Translations under genes and position numbers: made by a program
Part shown: positions 31,786-42,482 of the stretch, in pieces
Position numbering within the stretch: the first letter of the stretch is position 1
Layout of the letters: each line of letters opens with the position of its first letter
The notes under the pieces: model-generated
The model's input: the letters and a program-made list of their open reading frames with translations, nothing else
The model's database searches: none
What the model was told of the DNA's origin: nothing
Assembly: GCF_018446385.1 (NCBI RefSeq)
Contig: NC_056001.1
Span: forward strand, 11,154,672-11,218,671
Direction: 5' to 3'
Source of the DNA: Zingiber officinale
Lineage: Eukaryota > Streptophyta > Magnoliopsida > Zingiberales > Zingiberaceae
DNA length: 64,000 nt

Positions 31786-32433
31786 ATATGAGTCTATGAG
31801 ATATTATTAGTTGTGTAATTTTAAACTCATTTTGTTAATACATGATATATGTTATTCAACAATTATATTTTGCTTAGTGGTTCACAATGATGTAATCTTG
31901 ATTTGAACTCTTGCTACTATTTTGATATTTTCTAATGTTTTTCACCATTAAAGTTGTTTTAGCTTATAGCAAGGTTTTAAAATTCGAGTTGGATATATAT
32001 TCTACTGTTTACTACATAATCTATGATGACTTACTGCATGTTCTACTGTTCAACTGTTTCTTTTGCTCGTATTTACTTAGTCTATTATATTTCCTTTGCA
32101 CAAAATTGTTAGTTTTCTTTTCTAATTTTTTATTTTTTGGTATTGGAAAGTATGCATTTATGCATACATAGTTAGATCTCCATTACTATGAAATTGTTTA
32201 ATACAACATTCAGATTTGCATATGACATTGTCCACATCCACATAAAACATGGGATATCGATGAATCCGCCTAGTGGCACCTAGTCCCCGTCTAGGCGCTA
32301 GGCGCTGGTCTGTCTCCCGACTAGCGCCTAGCGAATTTTAGAACCTTGTTATTAACTAAATTATCATGCAAATTTTTTAAATTATTACTGACAGGGGTAT
32401 TTTGATAAATAGTACTAACCTCAAGTGCAACCC

Positions 32434-32670
32434 CTAATCCCGTAGGCTTTTTTGTTGGTTCAGACTCGTGTTTGGATTTAACTTTGACTTGATCTGTAAT
32501 TTTGATAGATCCTCATGAAGCTTGGTTAGGTGAGTCCAAAACTTGTAGGCATCTTGGTGTTCTTCAATTCTGCATGTAATTTCGTTAGGTAATAAACTTA
32601 AATTAAACTTATTAGCTTTGTGTTTGCTTCTGTGTCTTAGGTGAATCGCCTTAGTTACGAAGCATTCCAT
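32434..32670 (-). pseudogene. Gag (UBN2-like) remnant of the LARD-like element, copy 1
   Basis: 78-codon frame with LSLLPNEITCRIEEHQDAYK and FWTHLTKLHEDLSKLQ, the pattern of the gag domain of Copia-type elements (N.LPNE..CRI..C..AK..W..L...HE). It lies on the minus strand, downstream of the primer site, where gag belongs. The rest of gag is missing. Confidence 0.5.
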
Positions 32671-33002
32671 CTGATGCTTCTATACTCTATAGTAGTCCAT
32701 TTCCTATGGCGATGGTTCGTTAACATTTCACTCGAGCGTCTCTTTGTGTTCCATTTTTCTTGCACAATACAGTTAAAAAGAAATGCCAATATTAGGTCTT
32801 GAGGTAAGTAGTGTGGGAGGAGAGATAAAAATAAGGCTCGAGTGGTGTTGTACCAAGTTCGAGTAAAAATCGAACGAGAAAGAATTATCTGAAGAGGTAA
32901 ACTTTACCAATTCAAATAAGGTACAAAAAACTGAAATATGAAAAGAAATAAAACAATTCCCCCGGCTTGATTGGTGGTTTCACCAATTTAGAGCAGAACC
33001 TT

Positions 33003-33014
33003 GCTCTGATACCA
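33003..33014 (-). promoter_or_regulatory. Primer binding site of the LARD-like element, copy 1
   Basis: The minus strand reads TGGTATCAGAGC, the initiator tRNA-Met site, two bases from the right LTR. Confidence 0.85.
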
Positions 33015-33016
33015 CT

Positions 33017-34335
33017 TGTTGGATTGAGACGCAAAGGCGGGGGTTGAATCACGTGGTTTAAAAAATTTACTTTTTCGGTTTTGAAATAAGTACACAGCGG
33101 AAAAAACTAAACACAAAAGTAAAACAGAAAACTCGAACTCGGTTGTTTTTACTTGGTTCGAAGTATTCGGCGGCTCCTACTCTAAAACTCAGGTCTCGCG
33201 GATCTATTGATGGGTAATCCATTAATAACATTTTCGATAACCGTCGGAAGAGGGAATCAAGTATAAAAAGAATACGAAAAGTGTAACAAGTTACACTTTC
33301 CTTTATGCAACAATTAAGTACAATATTAAACGTTTGTTACCCAACACCTTCGAAGATGATCGGATCAGGCTTGGTGTTGAACGACTCCTCAGCAGTAGTT
33401 GAGCACAGTAGTGTTGTAACAAAGCAGTAGCACGAAGCCGGAGCAGTCAGAACGACAAACGGACTCGTAGAAGCTTGTAGAAGAGTTGTGGCTTGAATGC
33501 TACTCGAACAAGGCTTATATAGGCTGTGGAAGGCACCTTCAACCTCCTTCGAGGCGCCTCCACAAACAAATTTTAGCCCCTTATCTTTGATGATGATAAA
33601 ATCTACAATTTCGATTTTTATCCTCTGGAAGACGCCTTCAAAGCTCTTCAAGGCGCCTTCCAGTAAGATCAAAGCGCCTCTAGAAGCATGTGAGGCGCCT
33701 CCAACTGCTGGTTTGACACAACAATCTTCCGGAGGCTATATCTTTTGACTCTGAACTCGGAATCAAGTTCTGTCAGTTGTCACACGTGCAGAATTCGAAG
33801 GTCTACGTTTGTCTCTACAACATAGAATTAGAAAAATATATGCATGAACAGTTTATATAGATTTATGAGTTAGATCATGTCTTTTCGAGACTAGGATATA
33901 GTTTGGGTCTCAATTTAGGTTTTCGAAATGGACCTAAATTGGACCGACGTCTACTGTCCTTTTAAATGAGGCGCGTCCTCACTGAGTCACTTTCCTCCAA
34001 CGACTTACCTCCACTTATCAAATGTCAAATTACCTCCTTGACGTCCAATCTAACCCACTAGGTTTTCCTGTCGGAATCGCACATCTGGATTTCTTCTATT
34101 GGGAATCGAACATCTCAACCTCTTACTAGAATTACACATCCGGACTTCAATCCATTAGGAATCAAACATCCCGACCTCTTGCCAGAATCCCACATTTGGA
34201 CTTCGCCAATCGGGAATCACACATCTCGACTGGACTTCCTGCCGGTGTCTGATCCTCTTGACCCGTCAAGTTAGTCAACCTGTGCACTCGGTAACAAGGT
34301 TAGTTCAATAACCATTGATGTCAAATGCACCAACA
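33017..34335 (-). repeat. 5' LTR of the LARD-like element, copy 1
   Basis: 1,319 bp, aligned along its whole length with 22,778-24,188 but clearly diverged. It has fewer GGCGCC units (33,560-33,700). Confidence 0.8.
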
Positions 34336-35047
34336 CGGCATCCTCGAAAGAAGGTTCCAGTTTATGTATATGCCTTGGTGGCAGAATATTCCTTGACGAG
34401 TAGTTATTCTCTGACAAGTTGTTATGATTCCCTGATAATGTTGTCTCCTGGACACGGTCCGATCGACTTAGTAGTTGATTGGCTATATGATAGGAGACAC
34501 GAGAAGTGGGGAGCTAAGTCCCTTAAGTTTGACCGACTATTTAGTCGACCACCATCTTTGAGAGTTGCATTGTAGGAGCGGGGAACCGGGCCCCGTATGT
34601 TCAATCATTGCTGGAGCCGACTAGGTGTACTCTATGTATCTTAGCACTGAGGATTGGAGCGCTAAGTCCCCTAAGTCTGACCGGCTCTGGGGCCAGCCGA
34701 CCGTATGTTGAGAGACTTGTGCTTGGAGAATGGGAGACATGACCTCGTAAATCTGATTGGTGCTGGAGCTGGCCGAGTATAATCTGTGTATCTTGGCACT
34801 GAGAAATGGAGTGCTAAGTCCCCTAAGTCCGACCAGCTCTCGGGTCCACCGACTTTGGGGCTGACCAGCTCTGGGGCCGACAGGCTTCATACGGAGTGCC
34901 TTAGCGCTAAGAGTGACTTGTTTAGCTGCATATATGCTGACTCTGACCACCACCTCACCCTGACTTTGACCGTTACCTCACCTTAACTTTGATTGCCACA
35001 TCATTTTGACCATTGATTCCACATTACCCTTGGGGCCACTCTCAACA
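34336..35047 (-). repeat. LTR-like sequence with 150-bp tandem repeats, copy 1
   Basis: The phrase GCTAAGTCCC(C/T)TAAGT recurs at about 34,510, 34,660 and 34,813 (period about 150), each time followed by GACCG(G/A)CT and later TGTATCTT(A/G)GCACTGAG. The segment ends CCACTCTCAACA at 35,047, which reversed (TGTTGAGAGTGG) would be an LTR start. The other end would lie left of 22,778, so the LARD-like element may sit inside an older LTR. Confidence 0.55.
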
Positions 35048-35582
35048 CACCGTAACATCATGTTTTCCCTAGTATATTGACGGACAAGGACCAGGAGTGC
35101 TTGAGTTGGATGAAAGTCTATTGGATGAAATTATGGCGTACTCCTGTATTGTACGATCTACTAAAATGTAGAAATAAACGATGGAAAGAGCATGTTTTTT
35201 TCTCTTTCTTCTAAGAAGGCACAATAGCGACTTTAGTCCTAATAAATCTTGAGGATTTAGCGATATTGGAACACGGAATTAGGTGAAGACTTCTTCCTAT
35301 TTAGATTAAAGAAAGCAGTTCCTTTTCAAAAAAATTTAATGTGTCCCTATCTTGGCAACTTCATCATCATTTTTCGTCTAGTCTTTCTCTAGATTTCTTT
35401 TTCTGGGATTAAGGCACAAAGGTAGTTTGACTTCTCTAAGAATAACGATTAAGAAAACTCGCTTCTTAACTACTCATAATATAATGGGTTTTCAGGTGGT
35501 GGAAACAAATTCAGTCTTAAGCCTATTGTATCTTTTACAATTTACATATATAGAATTGCTCTCGACATCAAGGAGCAGTGAC
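35048..35582. other. No recognisable feature, copy 1
   Basis: Moderately AT-rich, no domain or repeat recognised. If the Ca2+-ATPase gene continues beyond the window, this is intron. Confidence 0.4.
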
Positions 35583-36635
35583 AAAAGTGTTGGGTTTTTC
35601 GGGCCGCGAAAACCACTTTTCGCGTCGCGGAAACCCCGAAATCCCCAGCCACAGATCCGTGCGAAGTAAAAAACTTTTGAAAACAAAATTACGAGTACGA
35701 GTTTACCAACCTATAGATCTATACTATAACTATATGTTAAGAGTTTTTACCCTTGATGCGTGCCTTTCGCGAATCCCACTCGTCCAAAGGTGTCGGATCT
35801 CAAGATTGTCAAAGTAGACAACCCTCTAGAAGTATCCACACGAACACAAGAAGGAGATCACCAAACTAAAGTGTGCTAGCACCTTAGTAGGGTTCGGCAA
35901 GATGAGGAGAGGGAGAGCAAGAAGAGAGAACTCTAGGAGGAAGAAGAGTTGAATGAATCAATTAGCCTTGAATGAAAAAAATGAATTACCATTCATTTTT
36001 GGCCAACCACATCAAGTGTAACTCCTCTCATTAATGCGGCGCCACATGAAAGCAAAGGAGAAGATGTAACTTCCATTAGGTGACACACTCATGTGTTAAC
36101 TATGATGATGTGGCACATCATCATTGGCCACTTAATGCCAAGTCACAAATGATGTGGCATAAAGTCAAGTCAAACTTGACTCTTCCTCTTCCTCTCAAGT
36201 CAAGTCAAACTTGACCTACTCTCTCTCATGGTTGATCTAATCCAACCATTTAATTCAAGCCAATTTAATATAATTAATCTAATTCATTTTATTAAATTGA
36301 TTCAATGAGTCATAATTAGACTCATTGAACACGTGAATCAACTTGAGTCTAACTCGATTAGCCCAATTAGATTACTCTTAATCCAATTGATTCATCACAT
36401 AAATCTAATCCTCTTGGTTCATCATATGAACCTAATCTCCATCTAATCGTCCTTTACGTGATTCTCCTAAACCCATTTAGAGCATAAGTAATGAGAAGAT
36501 TCAAGAACACATCATTACTACCCAGTTATAAGAATGTGAGATCCAACATCACCTCGCACTAATCGCGACTCCTCACAATATACGACAAGTATCATTCTAT
36601 CCCAGATATCTAGATCACCAACGCGAGGCATGATC

Positions 36636-37480
36636 ACTGGACCCCGTGGTAGTTTTCACGCGATCAACCAAGTTGGGTCTTGCTTGCTTCGATCCCCGTC
36701 TCCAGCCGCAGGAGCTTGGATCGCAGTGAAGTCGAGCCAAGACGAACCAACGGTATGACGCAAGACGGAAGGGAGCCGATGGGCTGGGTCCAAGAACAGA
36801 GAGTCATGCGAAGAGCATCCGTGGAACGAGAAGAACGCTGCTCGAGGGACGGAAGCTTGGACTGAAGCCTGCCAGAGGAGAAGGTCGAATTGGTTCCTAT
36901 TTCGTCACGCCGAATCACCCAAAAGAACGGAGTCAGAGCCGGAAGAAGAAAGAGTCAAAAGAGGTGAAATTATCAGCAGAAATTACTAAAGCAGAACCTC
37001 GAGGCCTTAAATATATCAAGGCGCTTAAACATGTTCAAGGCGCTCAACATCAAGGCGCCAAAGGTTTGTTTAAACTCGAGCCAGCCACTGACTGCTTCAC
37101 CGCGGATAAAGTTTTATCTCACGACCGAAATGAGGCACCTCGAACTCACGGAGGCGCTGACTCTGGATAAGATTTCAAGACCTATATAAAGCCCCTGAGC
37201 TAGGAAAGTAACAACAACTCAAGCAATCAATCGTATAGCCATTCCCAGCAATAGTTCAAGCTTCCAGTGTAAAAGGCTCCGCCTTCAAGTAAGGAGATTC
37301 TTTTAGTGGCTCATCATTCCGGATTAACAACTCGTCAGAACCAAAGTTAAAATCTCGCTTTTTGCTATCGCTTTAATTACTTTATCGCTTTATTTACTAT
37401 CGCACTAATTGAGCCGAAGCACGAGAGGTATAGTTTATTTTTGGTTTTCAGCACCACCCCTCCGGCCCCGCGCATCTACA
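36636..37480 (+). repeat. 5' LTR of the plus-strand gag-only element
   Basis: Shorter than its partners (845 bp against 897 and 928) through many 1-3 base losses. It keeps the TATA region (CCTATATAAAGC at about 37,180). The start TGTTGG is altered to ACTGG. Confidence 0.7.
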
Positions 37481-37538
37481 TCGTATCTGCAGACCGGCTG
37501 TATGACTAATCGCCAACCCGACGACAACGATCAAAACG

Positions 37539-38280
37539 ATGGCTGAGAAGGATCACCCACCCGATTGAGTTTGCTCGAAGCTAAAGACGGAGGTATACCT
37601 TAACTCGATTTTTCTATTTATTTAATAATGAATCAAGACGTAGCACCAAAGAAAGCAAACGGAGAAGAGCTCGAAATACCTCTCGAACGAGAAGCAACGC
37701 GACGAGTTTACGGCACGAGCTCAATTTCATCTTCAACCACAATACCAAACGAAGATCTCGACAAAGTTAAAGAGTATAAGCAAAAGAACTTTGGGAAAGT
37801 TCTTAAACTCCACGTAAGAACAAATCAAGTCAATCCGACTGATGACACCGATCCGACGTTAAGAGTCCGAACCGAGGTGGCCCAGACGTAACCAAGAATC
37901 GAACTCCAACTCAAGACCTGAACGTCAACACAAACGAGCATCAGTTAAGGGGAGAAACATCAAGATTAAAATAACTTCAGTGGGGAGAATCCAACCATGA
38001 AGTCGTACGGTTCCACATCTGCAAATTAATTGTTTCAATTGAAATATTATCGAAGGTTTTCGTGAATTACAAATTATTTCGTCGAAAGAATATTTTAAAT
38101 TAAAACTGAAAACTATTAAAGAATATTGAGTTAAAAGACACAATTTATCAATTAAAACAATAAAATATACAATTTTTCAGCTCAATATTTTTCGCTACAA
38201 TTATAAAGAACTGTGATTCGAGAAATTATGAGAAGCTAAAATGGAAATTTAAAATCATAGAGAATTTTGATTTAAATTTA
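37539..38280 (+). pseudogene. Gag remnant of the plus-strand gag-only element
   Basis: Aligns throughout with the open gag at 62,635-63,450 but is shattered by frameshifts; the start reads ATGGCTGAGAAGGATCACCC. The longest recognisable piece shows EDLDKVKEYKQ. The primer site before it is also spoiled (ATCGTATCTGC for ATTGGTATCAGAGC). This may be sequence error rather than decay. Confidence 0.6.
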
Positions 38281-38863
38281 AATGTTAGTTAGACTTAGGG
38301 CTTTTCAGAGAAGAAAATTAAATGTAAAATTTCCTTACGCGCTTTGACAAAGTGGTTGTTGCTCCAATAACCAAGGGTCTAGTGCCTCGCCACTAACTCG
38401 AAGCCAAATATAGAAATAAAAGGTTTAATTAACTTTCTAAAAGCATTAAAGTTAGAATAGAATAATGCTTCAAAGTTGGTTTTAAACATTTTCTTGGAAA
38501 ATTCAAAAAAAAAATTTACCTTAGAATTTTTTTCGAAAATTCAAGAAATTCATTTTAGTTAGAAATTATTCGAAAATTAATTTTACTCAAATTTTTTACC
38601 CCGTGTTTACCTCTTTTTGCTAAATATTATTTTTACCCCGTTTTTACTATAATCAAAGGAGAGAAAGTACATGTTAAGGAAATAGGGATAAGTTAAGGAG
38701 TTAGAAAGTTTAAATTTTAATATTTTTCTAAAATGTAAGGTAATTTTATTTATTGCAAAATTTATGCTTAACATGCTAGTTTAGTCATTTTTCTTTAAAA
38801 TTACTATTTCAAGGTCTGCTTTTTACCCTAACTTGAACTTGGGTCGACGACCAAAAAGGAGAC

Positions 38864-39760
38864 TGTTGGACCCCGTGGTAGTTTTGATGTGATCAACCAA
38901 GTTGGTTAGGTCTTGCTTTGTGTTTGATCCCTGTGTCTGAGTGTGCAGGAGCTTAGGATCGCAGGAAGTCGAGCGGAAGACGCAACTAACGAGAAGGACG
39001 GCACGGGAAGGGAGCCGATGGGCTCGGTGCGTCCGAAGAACGAGAGAGCTGCGGAAGAGTACTCCGGTGGAACGAGAAGAACGTGCGCGGCGTTCGAGGG
39101 ACGAGAAGCCGGACGGAAGCCTGCTAGAGGAGAAGGTCGAGAATTGGGTTCGGGTGAGCCCTATTTCGGTTGGCCGCAATCACCCAAAAGAACGGAGCTT
39201 CAGAAGCCAAAGGGAAGAAGAAAAAGAGTCAAAAGAGGCTGAAATTACTGTAGCAGAAATTACTAAAGCAGGAACCTTGGAGGCGCCTTAAACATATCAA
39301 GGCACTTAACATATTCAAGGCGCGCCAAGGCGCCTAAAGGTTTGTTTGGGGCACTGAGCTGTACCCATTGCCAATACCGCGGATAAAGTTTTATCACGAC
39401 CAGTTCCGGAGGCACCAACTCATCGAGGCGCCGACTCCTGGATAAGATTTCAAGACTTATATAAGGCCCCGAGCTAGAAAGTAACAACAACTCTAAATCA
39501 ATCAGGTAGCTATCCAAGAATATTTCTAAGCTTCCAAAGTGTAAAAGGCTTCTCCTTTCAAGAAAGGAGATTCTTTTTAGCTTTCATCGCTCGGATTAAC
39601 AACCTCCTCGTTAAAATGTGTTAAAACTCGCTTTTCTGCTTACTGCTTTAATTACTTTACTGCTTTTATTTACTATCGCACTAATTGAGTCGAAAGCACG
39701 AGGAGGGTATAGTTTATTTTTGGTTTTCAAGAATTCACCCCTCTCACCGTCGCACCCACA
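38864..39760 (+). repeat. 3' LTR of the plus-strand gag-only element
   Basis: 897 bp, starts TGTTGGACCCCGTGG and ends CGCACCCACA, preceded by a purine tract AAAAAGGAGAC. The part from about 39,290 again deviates by many small indels from the 61,643 LTR. Confidence 0.8.
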
Positions 39761-40678
39761 TGATCGCGTCATCCTCCTCGATCAATCTAAATCTTGAACC
39801 CAAGTAGACATCTAAATCAAACGAGCTCATCTCATATCGACTCATTGGGCATGGCCGCGACTTCGTGGTCTCACTCCATCAAGAATATCGGTCATCCCAT
39901 TATATGTGAGAGATAGATCTCATCTACATCACTCACATCCTCCTCGCATAATTTGTTACATACCCAAGAACGCTTTTATAGTCCACCCGCCACGGGTGAC
40001 GCTCGACGAAACCAGCACATAACTCCTTACGAGGACTATCATGACTTTTTAGGTCCAAGGACTAGTAGTCATACTAATAAGAATATGAGAAAGTATATGA
40101 CACTCATATAACGATCCATGATACTTTCTCATGGCGGGTCATTCAGTATACATTCTCTAATGCATACCCATGTGTCAACTTGATATCTCTATATCCATGA
40201 CTTGTGAGATCAAGTCATCGAGTTGACCTACATGCTAGTCTTATTGCATTAACATTGTCCCTGAATGTTAATACTCGACTAGGAATGATTAAGAGTAGTG
40301 TTCCCTATATCATCTCACTATCGGTTCAACTAACCGATTGATATAGGTGAGAACCTTCTACTCAAGGACGCTATTATACTTAGTTTATTTGGCACCAATA
40401 CAAGTAAGTATAATAACCAAAAATAAATGCCTTTATTTATATAAGAATATGATACAATAAGTCCATAATACAATCATCAAATGATTGACTCTAGGGCTCT
40501 AACTAACAAAAAGTGGGAGGCTAACGACGAAGAGCAACATGCGAGAGGGGGAGGGAGGCTGGCATCAACCTTACTACTAGAGCATCTAGGGATTTTGTAT
40601 TGCCATTCGAAGAGGAAGCGCCGAAGCTCTCAGATATCATATAGATACAACTGATGGCTAAGGGAAAAATGATAAAAC

Positions 40679-41545
40679 TACAACAACAACAATCAAGCCT
40701 TATTCCACTAGGTGGGGTCGTCTATATGGATCCTTTTATGTCATTGAGCTCTATTTTCTACCATATCATCATTTATACTTAAATAAAGTTTATCTTGTTT
40801 TATTGTTGCTAACTAAGTCTTTTTTGGTCTTCCTCATTTAATAGGCCTATTTGTCTCACATCGCCTAATTGGAGTATTTATTGATCGTCTAAGTACATGT
40901 CCGTATCATCTTAAACATGTCTCTCGGAGTTTTCCTTCAATAGATGCAACTCCGACTTTCTCTCTAATACTCTCATTTCTTATTTTGTCCATCCTCATAT
41001 GTTCACACATCCATCTTAACATCATCTCTGCAACTCTCATCTTCTGTTTGTGCTCGAGTCATAGCCAAACATTCAGCTCCATATAACATAGCAGGTCTAA
41101 CTGCGGTTTTGTAGAACTTTCCTTTAAGTTTTTGAGGTACCTTACGGTCATATAAAACACCCAACGCTCTCCTCCATGTCAACCATCTTGTTTGTATTCT
41201 ATGTAAGATATCTCTCTCAATTCCTCTATCGTTTTGCAAAAATGATCCTAATATTTAAAGCTTTTCTGGCAATTCGTCATCTTCTCTCTTAACAATTTTC
41301 TCATTACGTCTAATATTGCTAAACTTAAATTCCATATATTCTGTCTTTATTCTACTAAACCTAAAATCTTTCCCTTCTAGTATTTTCCGCTAAGATTCTA
41401 GTTTAACATTACTTCTTCACATGTTTCATCTATCAAAACAATATCATTTATGCAAACAACATGCACCACAGTATTGTGTCTTGAATGTGTGCAATGAGTT
41501 CTTCCATAATTAGTAAAAAAAGATAGGGACTTAGAGCTAATCGAT
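40679..41545 (-). mobile_element. 3' end of an RTE-type LINE
   Basis: The minus strand encodes the C-terminal part of a LINE reverse transcriptase in several frames: a worn catalytic box (CINDIVLIDET where FADD is expected, near 41,450), DRKVPQKLKGKFYKTAVRPA, MLYGAECLAM, RWMCEHMRMDKIRN and RWYGHVLRR. It ends in a TTGTTGTTGTTGTAG tail (plus strand 40,679-40,692), the usual RTE-type 3' end in plants. It is 5'-truncated, as LINEs often are, with stops; inactive. Confidence 0.85.
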
Positions 41546-42044
41546 AAAACAACGTGATAATAATTTAATTTTATAAAACGTTATAAATAAATACATATAA
41601 CGGAATAATTATCTCTTTGAAAAAGGAAAAGTTAATTATTATTTTTTAGAATTACGACCTACGAAGATGTTTAGCCTGTGAGTAGAATAACAAAAATTTA
41701 TTTTGCCAACATCTAAATTGGAAAATGTTTACATGGGCATTTACTCCTTTTCTAATTTCTTGAATTATTTTAATCCATCAGTTTAGTTTTATAGAATGAG
41801 AGCCCACTCTTTTTTTTGTGTGTATAAAACAATTCGATTTTCTATATTAGAATGGGGGAAACCATTTAGTTTTAAAAGTTAAAAATAAAAATAAATTTAA
41901 TTTAACTAAGTTCAATCTGTCAAGTTGTTTTATCAGAACACTTAGTCGAGTTGTTTTATCAAACAGCTTGATTAATTAATTTTCTTTTAAAAATAAGAAT
42001 ATATATTTTGTAAAATTAAATAGGCATTTTGCTTGCTTTCTTTA
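41546..42044. other. AT-rich contig end without a recognisable feature
   Basis: AT-rich DNA running into the assembly gap. Nothing was recognised. Confidence 0.5.
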
Positions 42045-42144
42045 NNNNNNNNNNNNNNNNNNNNNNNNNNNNNNNNNNNNNNNNNNNNNNNNNNNNNNNN
42101 NNNNNNNNNNNNNNNNNNNNNNNNNNNNNNNNNNNNNNNNNNNN
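42045..42144. other. Assembly gap of exactly 100 N
   Basis: One hundred Ns, a conventional placeholder for a gap of unknown size between scaffolded contigs. Confidence 0.99.
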
Positions 42145-42482
42145 CAATTTATAAATCTAAATACGCCTTTAGATAAATTACGAAGAATAAAAAGAAATGA
42201 AAGATAGAGATAGACATGATAGAGATAGACAAACAAAGGAAAGGAGATATTGTGGAGAATAATATTTTGTATGATTAGTGGATTTATAAAGTTAATTAAA
42301 AAAATAAATATAATCATAGTGTTAAATATAATAAGTTTAGAAATAATATTCATATCAACGTTGATTATGATGCCTGATAAATTTTAATTTATTAAAATCA
42401 ATAAGAGATTATTAACCATTATTAATTATTTTATTTCCTGTGATTAACACCAACATTCCCATTTTGATTCTATTGAGTAGCC

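Larger units (their letters stand above)
27839..32348 (+). mobile_element. hAT DNA transposon, copy 1
   Basis: 4,510-bp element inside the LARD-like element. It is bounded by a perfect 8-bp target duplication TTATTAAC (27,831-27,838 and 32,349-32,356), diagnostic length for hAT. The terminal inverted repeats are short and imperfect: CAGTGTTCGAAATAT and, reversed, CAAGGTTCTAAAATT. Both subterminal regions are studded with CCTAGGCG / CGCCTAGG words, probable transposase binding sites. It carries one transposase gene, now broken. Confidence 0.9.
22778..34335 (-). mobile_element. Non-autonomous LTR element (LARD-like), copy 1
   Basis: LTRs at 22,778-24,188 and 33,017-34,335, both starting TGTTGGAT and ending GCACCAACA. 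A minus-strand primer site TGGTATCAGAGC lies beside the right LTR and a purine tract (minus AAAAAGGAAAAGAT) beside the left one, so transcription is leftward. The interior (about 4.3 kb once the hAT insertion is removed) is AT-rich and has only a gag remnant at 32,434-32,670. No pol. The LTRs differ at many positions, so it is older than the TR-GAG elements. No target duplication is obvious (GGACC versus CGGCA). Confidence 0.8.
17114..38791 (+). repeat. First copy of the >21.6-kb duplicated segment
   Basis: From 17,114 on, this sequence recurs from 42,145 in the same order and orientation. The offset is 25,031 at the start and drifts through small indels. Long blocks agree almost base for base, and all nested transposon junctions are shared. 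The repeat begins 37 bp inside the right end of the palindromic element. Differences cluster at about 22.8-23.05, 23.85-24.05, 31.0, 32.2 and 36.0-38.8 kb. Confidence 0.95.
36636..39760 (+). mobile_element. Gag-only LTR element, plus strand, first copy
   Basis: LTRs at 36,636-37,480 and 38,864-39,760 flank an interior of about 1.4 kb with a ruined gag (37,539-38,280). A 5-bp duplication TGATC (36,631-36,635 and 39,761-39,765) marks the insertion into the solo LTR. The first LTR and interior differ from the 61,643 copy at every few bases. By contrast the first 230 bases of the second LTR are identical to it, which is unnatural for one element. See findings. Confidence 0.8.
35588..40508 (-). 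mobile_element. Solo LTR of a Copia-type element, split by a nested element
   Basis: The plus-strand ends are TGTTGGGTTTTTCGGGCC and GGGCTCTAACTAACA (TG...CA in either reading), flanked by a perfect 5-bp duplication AAAAG (35,583-35,587 and 40,509-40,513). After removing the nested element (36,636-39,760 plus one TGATC) the LTR is about 1.79 kb. No internal region is attached, so it is a solo LTR left by recombination between two LTRs. The minus orientation is inferred from an LTR style with TGTTAG...CCCAACA ends. Confidence 0.82.

Noticed and set aside
22778..34340. Target duplication for the LARD-like element
   Set aside because: The flanking pentamers GGACC and CGGCA do not match in either copy, so none is claimed.
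38823..39291. 100-118-codon frames in the gag-only element LTR (also near 8.7, 11.9 and 61.7 kb)
   Set aside because: They recur on either strand of the LTR wherever it occurs, shift with LTR indels and match no protein family I recognise.
42042..42353. Open frame extending into the gap
   Set aside because: A third of it is N; the remainder is the AT-rich LTR-like fragment also found at 17,113-17,322.
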